Positions 40,791-43,580 of a DNA stretch of 43,580 nucleotides are shown here, in pieces. Numbering within the stretch: the stretch's first letter is position 1; every line of letters begins with the position of its first letter. Location of the stretch: positions 1-43,580 of the forward strand of contig NZ_PQHW01000058.1 in NCBI RefSeq assembly GCF_003385215.1, written 5' to 3'. The notes below the pieces were generated by a model, which had not been told where the DNA came from, searched no databases, and was given only the letters and a program-made list of their open reading frames with translations. The translations under genes were made by a program, and so were the position numbers. Source of the DNA: Amycolatopsis thermalba (GTDB lineage: Bacteria > Actinomycetota > Actinomycetes > Mycobacteriales > Pseudonocardiaceae).

Positions 40791-42317
40791 GTGTTCGACA
40801 CCCTCTCCGACCGGCTCACTTCGGTCCTGCAGAACCTGCGGGGCAAGGGGAAGCTGACCGACGCCGACATCGACGCCACCGCGCGCGAGATCCGCATCGC
40901 GCTGCTGGAGGCCGACGTCGCGCTGCCCGTCGTCCGGGAGTTCATCGCGCACGTCAAGGAACGCGCGAAGGGCGCCGAGGTCTCCGAGGCCCTCAACCCG
41001 GCGCAGCAGGTCATCAAGATCGTCAACGAGGAGCTCATCGGCATCCTCGGTGGCGAGACCCGCCGCCTGAGCCTGGCCAAGAACCCGCCGACCGTGATCA
41101 TGCTCGCCGGTCTCCAGGGTTCCGGTAAGACGACGCTGGCCGGCAAGCTCGCGCTGTTCCTCAAGAAGCAGGGGCACGCGCCGCTGCTGGTCGCGTGTGA
41201 CCTGCAGCGCCCCAACGCGGTCACGCAGCTGCAGGTCGTCGGTGAGCGCGCCGGGGTCCAGACCTTCGCGCCGGAGCCGGGCAACGGCGTCGGCGACCCG
41301 GTCGACGTGGCCCGGCGCGGTATCGACGAGGCCAAGCACGCGCAGCACGACATCGTGATCGTCGACACCGCCGGGCGGCTGGGTGTCGACGAGGAGCTGA
41401 TGAAGCAGGCCGCGGACATCCGCGACGCGGTCCAGCCCGACGAGATCCTGTTCGTCGTCGACGCGATGATCGGTCAGGACGCGGTCACCACGGCCGAGGC
41501 GTTCCGCGACGGCGTCGGCTTCACCGGTGTGGTGCTGACCAAGCTCGACGGTGACGCCCGCGGTGGTGCGGCGCTGTCCGTCCGGCAGGTCACCGGCCAG
41601 CCGATCCTGTTCGCCTCCAACGGTGAGAAGCTCGAGGACTTCGACACCTTCCACCCGGACCGGATGGCCAGCCGGATCCTCGGCATGGGCGACCTGCTCA
41701 CCCTGATCGAGCAGGCCGAGCAGGCCTTCGACCAGGAGCAGGCCGAGAAGGCCGCGGCGAAGCTGGGCACCGGCCAGCTCACGCTGGAGGACTTCCTGGA
41801 GCAGATGCTCGCGGTCCGCAAGATGGGCCCGATCGGCAACCTGCTCGGCATGCTGCCCGGCGCCGGGCAGATGAAGGACCAGCTCGCGCAGGTCGACGAC
41901 AAGCACCTGGACCGCCTGCAGGCGATCATCCGCGGCATGACCCCGGCCGAGCGGGCCGACCCGAAGATGATCAACGGGTCGCGCCGCCAGCGCATCGCGC
42001 AGGGGTCGGGCGTGACCGTGCGCGAGGTCAACGACCTGGTCAACCGGTTCTTCGAAGCCCGCAAGATGATGCAGCAGATGGCCGGCCGCTTCGGGTTCGG
42101 CGGCGGCAGCGCGACCAAGCGCAAGAAGGGCAAGAAGGGGAAGAAGGGCAAGGGCCCGACGCAGCCCAAGGTGCGCGGCGGGTTCCCCGGCGGCATGCCG
42201 ATGCTCCCGCCCGGCGGCGCCGGCGGCGGGATGCCCGACCTGTCCCAGCTGGGCGGCGGCCTGAACGACGTGCCCGGTTTCGACCCGTCCAAGTTCAAGC
42301 TGCCGAAGAACAAGTAG
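40791..42317 (+). CDS. ffh: Signal recognition particle protein Ffh
   Basis: SRP54 GTPase of 508 residues that binds signal sequences with 4.5S RNA and docks at FtsY. The N domain (about 1-90) precedes the G domain with GLQGSGKTT (107-115), DTAGRLGVDEELM and TKLDGDARGG. The Met-rich M domain follows (QMLAVRKMGPIGNLLGMLPG, MINGSRRQRIAQGSG). The tail has a Lys-rich stretch (KRKKGKKGKKGKG) and a Gly/Pro/Met-rich end. The start is GTG with GGAG 12 bases upstream. The amidohydrolase gene follows with no gap. Confidence 0.97.
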   Translation: MFDTLSDRLTSVLQNLRGKGKLTDADIDATAREIRIALLEADVALPVVREFIAHVKERAKGAEVSEALNPAQQVIKIVNEELIGILGGETRRLSLAKNPPTVIMLAGLQGSGKTTLAGKLALFLKKQGHAPLLVACDLQRPNAVTQLQVVGERAGVQTFAPEPGNGVGDPVDVARRGIDEAKHAQHDIVIVDTAGRLGVDEELMKQAADIRDAVQPDEILFVVDAMIGQDAVTTAEAFRDGVGFTGVVLTKLDGDARGGAALSVRQVTGQPILFASNGEKLEDFDTFHPDRMASRILGMGDLLTLIEQAEQAFDQEQAEKAAAKLGTGQLTLEDFLEQMLAVRKMGPIGNLLGMLPGAGQMKDQLAQVDDKHLDRLQAIIRGMTPAERADPKMINGSRRQRIAQGSGVTVREVNDLVNRFFEARKMMQQMAGRFGFGGGSATKRKKGKKGKKGKGPTQPKVRGGFPGGMPMLPPGGAGGGMPDLSQLGGGLNDVPGFDPSKFKLPKNK

Positions 42318-43382
42318 ATGCACCTGCGCGCAGTGGTGCTGCCCGACGGTGAGCAGCGCGACGTCTGGATCAGCGACGGCAAGGTCACGTACACGCCCGT
42401 CGAGGGCGCGCGGACCCTGGTGACGGACGGTTTCCTGGTGCCCGGGCTGGTCGACGCCCACTGCCACCCGGCGATCGGGCCGGACGGGCCGACCGACCTC
42501 GACGGCGCGGTGGTCAACGCGCTGGCCGACCGGGACGCGGGCACGCTGCTGATCCGCGACTGCGGCCAGCCGATCGACACCCGGCCGCTGCAGGAGCGCG
42601 CCGACCTGCCGCGGATCATCCGGTCCGGACGGCACCTCGCGCTGCCCAAGCGGTACATCCCGGGCCTGGGCATCGACCTGTCGCACCCCGACGAGCTGCC
42701 CGCCGCGGTCGCCGAGCAGGCGGCCGACGGCGACGGCTGGGTCAAGCTGGTCGGCGACTGGATCGACCGTTCGGTGGGCGATCTCGCGCCGCTGTGGCCG
42801 GACCACGTGCTGGCGGAGGCGATCAAGGTCGCCCACGAGGCCGGGGCCAGGGTGACCGCGCACGTCTTCGGCGAGGCCGCCCTGCCCGGGTTGATCAACG
42901 CCGGCATCGACTGCCTGGAGCACGGCACGGGTTTGGACCCGTCGCTGCTGGCCGAGATGGCCCGCCGCGGCACGGCCCTGGTGCCGACGCTGATCAACAT
43001 CGAGAACTTCCCGGGCATCGCCGATTCGGCGGGCAAGTACCCGGTGTACGCCGACCACATGCGGGCCCTGTACGCGCGGGTCGGCGAGCTGGTCGGCAAC
43101 GCGCTGGACGCCGGCGTGGCGGTCTACGCCGGCAGCGACGCGGGCGGCATGATCGCGCACGGCCGGCTGGTGGACGAGCTGGAGGCGCTGCACCGCGCCG
43201 GGATGACGGCGGAGCAGGCGCTGGCCGCGGGTTCGTGGGCCGCGCGGGAGTGGCTCGGCCACCCGGCCTTGAGCGAGGGCGCACCCGCCGACTTCCTGGT
43301 CCTGGACACCGACCCGCGCGAGAACCTGTCGGCCCTACGCAACCCACGCCACATAATCCTCCGCGGCGCGATCATCCACTGA
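42318..43382 (+). CDS. Amidohydrolase-family protein, 354 aa
   Basis: Metal-dependent hydrolase of the amidohydrolase superfamily. Motifs are PGLVDAHCHPAIGPDG (about 42-57), WVKLVGDW with the bridging Lys, TAHVFGEAALPG, CLEHGTGLDP, and YAGSDAGGMIAHG with the last metal Asp. It is similar to prolidase- or imidazolonepropionase-like members with unknown substrate. The ATG directly follows the ffh stop, an arrangement frequent in actinomycetes, so it is cotranscribed with ffh although the functions appear unrelated. Confidence 0.85.
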   Translation: MHLRAVVLPDGEQRDVWISDGKVTYTPVEGARTLVTDGFLVPGLVDAHCHPAIGPDGPTDLDGAVVNALADRDAGTLLIRDCGQPIDTRPLQERADLPRIIRSGRHLALPKRYIPGLGIDLSHPDELPAAVAEQAADGDGWVKLVGDWIDRSVGDLAPLWPDHVLAEAIKVAHEAGARVTAHVFGEAALPGLINAGIDCLEHGTGLDPSLLAEMARRGTALVPTLINIENFPGIADSAGKYPVYADHMRALYARVGELVGNALDAGVAVYAGSDAGGMIAHGRLVDELEALHRAGMTAEQALAAGSWAAREWLGHPALSEGAPADFLVLDTDPRENLSALRNPRHIILRGAIIH

Positions 43383-43518
43383 CGCCCAACCGCCACGGGT
43401 AGCGGCCGCGCAGCGCCGCCGAAACCGCCCCCCGCAGCGACTCGCTGGCGGCACCGCTGGAGCCGCGCACCCAGCCCACCCCCACCCGCCCCAGCCTTCC
43501 CCAGCCCCGGTGCCCCAC
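43372..43518 (-). CDS. Possible small gene, or C-terminal fragment, 48 aa
   Basis: A minus-strand frame from GTG 43518 to TGA 43372-43374 encodes a plausible C-terminus (SSGAASESLRGAVSAALRGR, YPWRLGVSG) and overlaps the amidohydrolase stop tail-to-tail. The frame is closed upstream by TAA (43561-43563). The region is extremely GC-rich and long frames arise by chance. The rest of 43383-43580 is low-complexity C-rich DNA with no feature recognised. Confidence 0.2.
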   Translation of the reverse strand: MGHRGWGRLGRVGVGWVRGSSGAASESLRGAVSAALRGRYPWRLGVSG

Positions 43519-43580
43519 CGCCCTGTGGCAACCCGCCCCGCCCCCCCCCGCCCCTGTCCCTTATCCCCATCTCCCACCCC

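Noticed and set aside
40410..43262. 950-residue minus-strand frame opposite ffh
   Set aside because: Ffh and the amidohydrolase are clear on the plus strand; the antisense frame has no recognisable domain.

Overview
The window is very G+C-rich actinomycete chromosome. GTG and TTG starts, 4-base ATGA/GTGA gene overlaps, type VII (ESX) secretion-type proteins, an F420-type (Ddn-like) nitroreductase homologue, bacterial Ku and an amtB-glnK-glnD cluster together suggest Pseudonocardiaceae, probably Amycolatopsis or a close relative. The genus is an inference from gene content, not a match.

Layout. (1) 1-143 is the 3' end of an IS630-type transposase that abuts the 3' end of a DinB-like gene. (2) 140-3434 (minus) is an operon for anhydro-MurNAc kinase (anmK), a sodium:solute symporter and the DinB-like protein, divergent from ftsY (3541-4914). 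(3) 5033-8626 is a tight five-gene operon of type VII secretion character: an EspC-like protein, a WXG protein with a Gly/Ala-rich tail, a DcrB/LpqN-like protein, a YbaB-like protein and a membrane protein. A DUF4333 remnant follows. (4) 8804-12444 holds an IclR/AllR-like regulator divergent from malate synthase and a CitE-like aldolase. It ends in seven 21-bp tandem repeats and a strong hairpin. (5) 12648-27781 is mainly purine catabolism: a PucR regulator, xanthine dehydrogenase (three subunits with an 8-oxoguanine/guanine-type deaminase inside the operon), an NCS2 permease, uricase, HIU hydrolase, OHCU decarboxylase, a fusion-type regulator, allantoinase and allantoicase. It is interrupted by a small Ddn/TetR/hydrolase module. 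(6) 27872-33670 (minus) has an SDR, a metallo-beta-lactamase-fold protein, a CoA-binding protein with metY, a decayed MFS transporter, an FhuF-like Fe-S protein and an RlmA-type methyltransferase. (7) 33890-37937 is amtB-glnK-glnD behind a candidate GlnR operator. (8) 37984-43382 has a small hypothetical gene, ku, a leader or sRNA-like stretch, a YCII protein, an unknown protein, ffh and an amidohydrolase.

How the genes fit together. Guanine or 8-oxoguanine, xanthine and hypoxanthine can be taken to urate, allantoin, allantoate and ureidoglycolate by enzymes encoded here. Glyoxylate released from ureidoglycolate can enter central metabolism through malate synthase. The nitrogen ends as urea and ammonium, which fits a nearby ammonium transporter and PII system. 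No ureidoglycolate lyase, urease or glyoxylate carboligase is visible in the window. Both halves of the protein-targeting pathway, ftsY and ffh, lie near the two ends.

Most interesting items: a regulator fusing a thiamine-binding/YkoF-like domain to an HTH_22-type domain, with a 15-bp palindrome lying on the -35 box of the adjacent urate operon; the type VII substrate operon without secretion machinery; face-to-face overlapping promoters between the IclR gene and aceB; the 21-bp repeat array; and a leader or sRNA-like region before the YCII gene.
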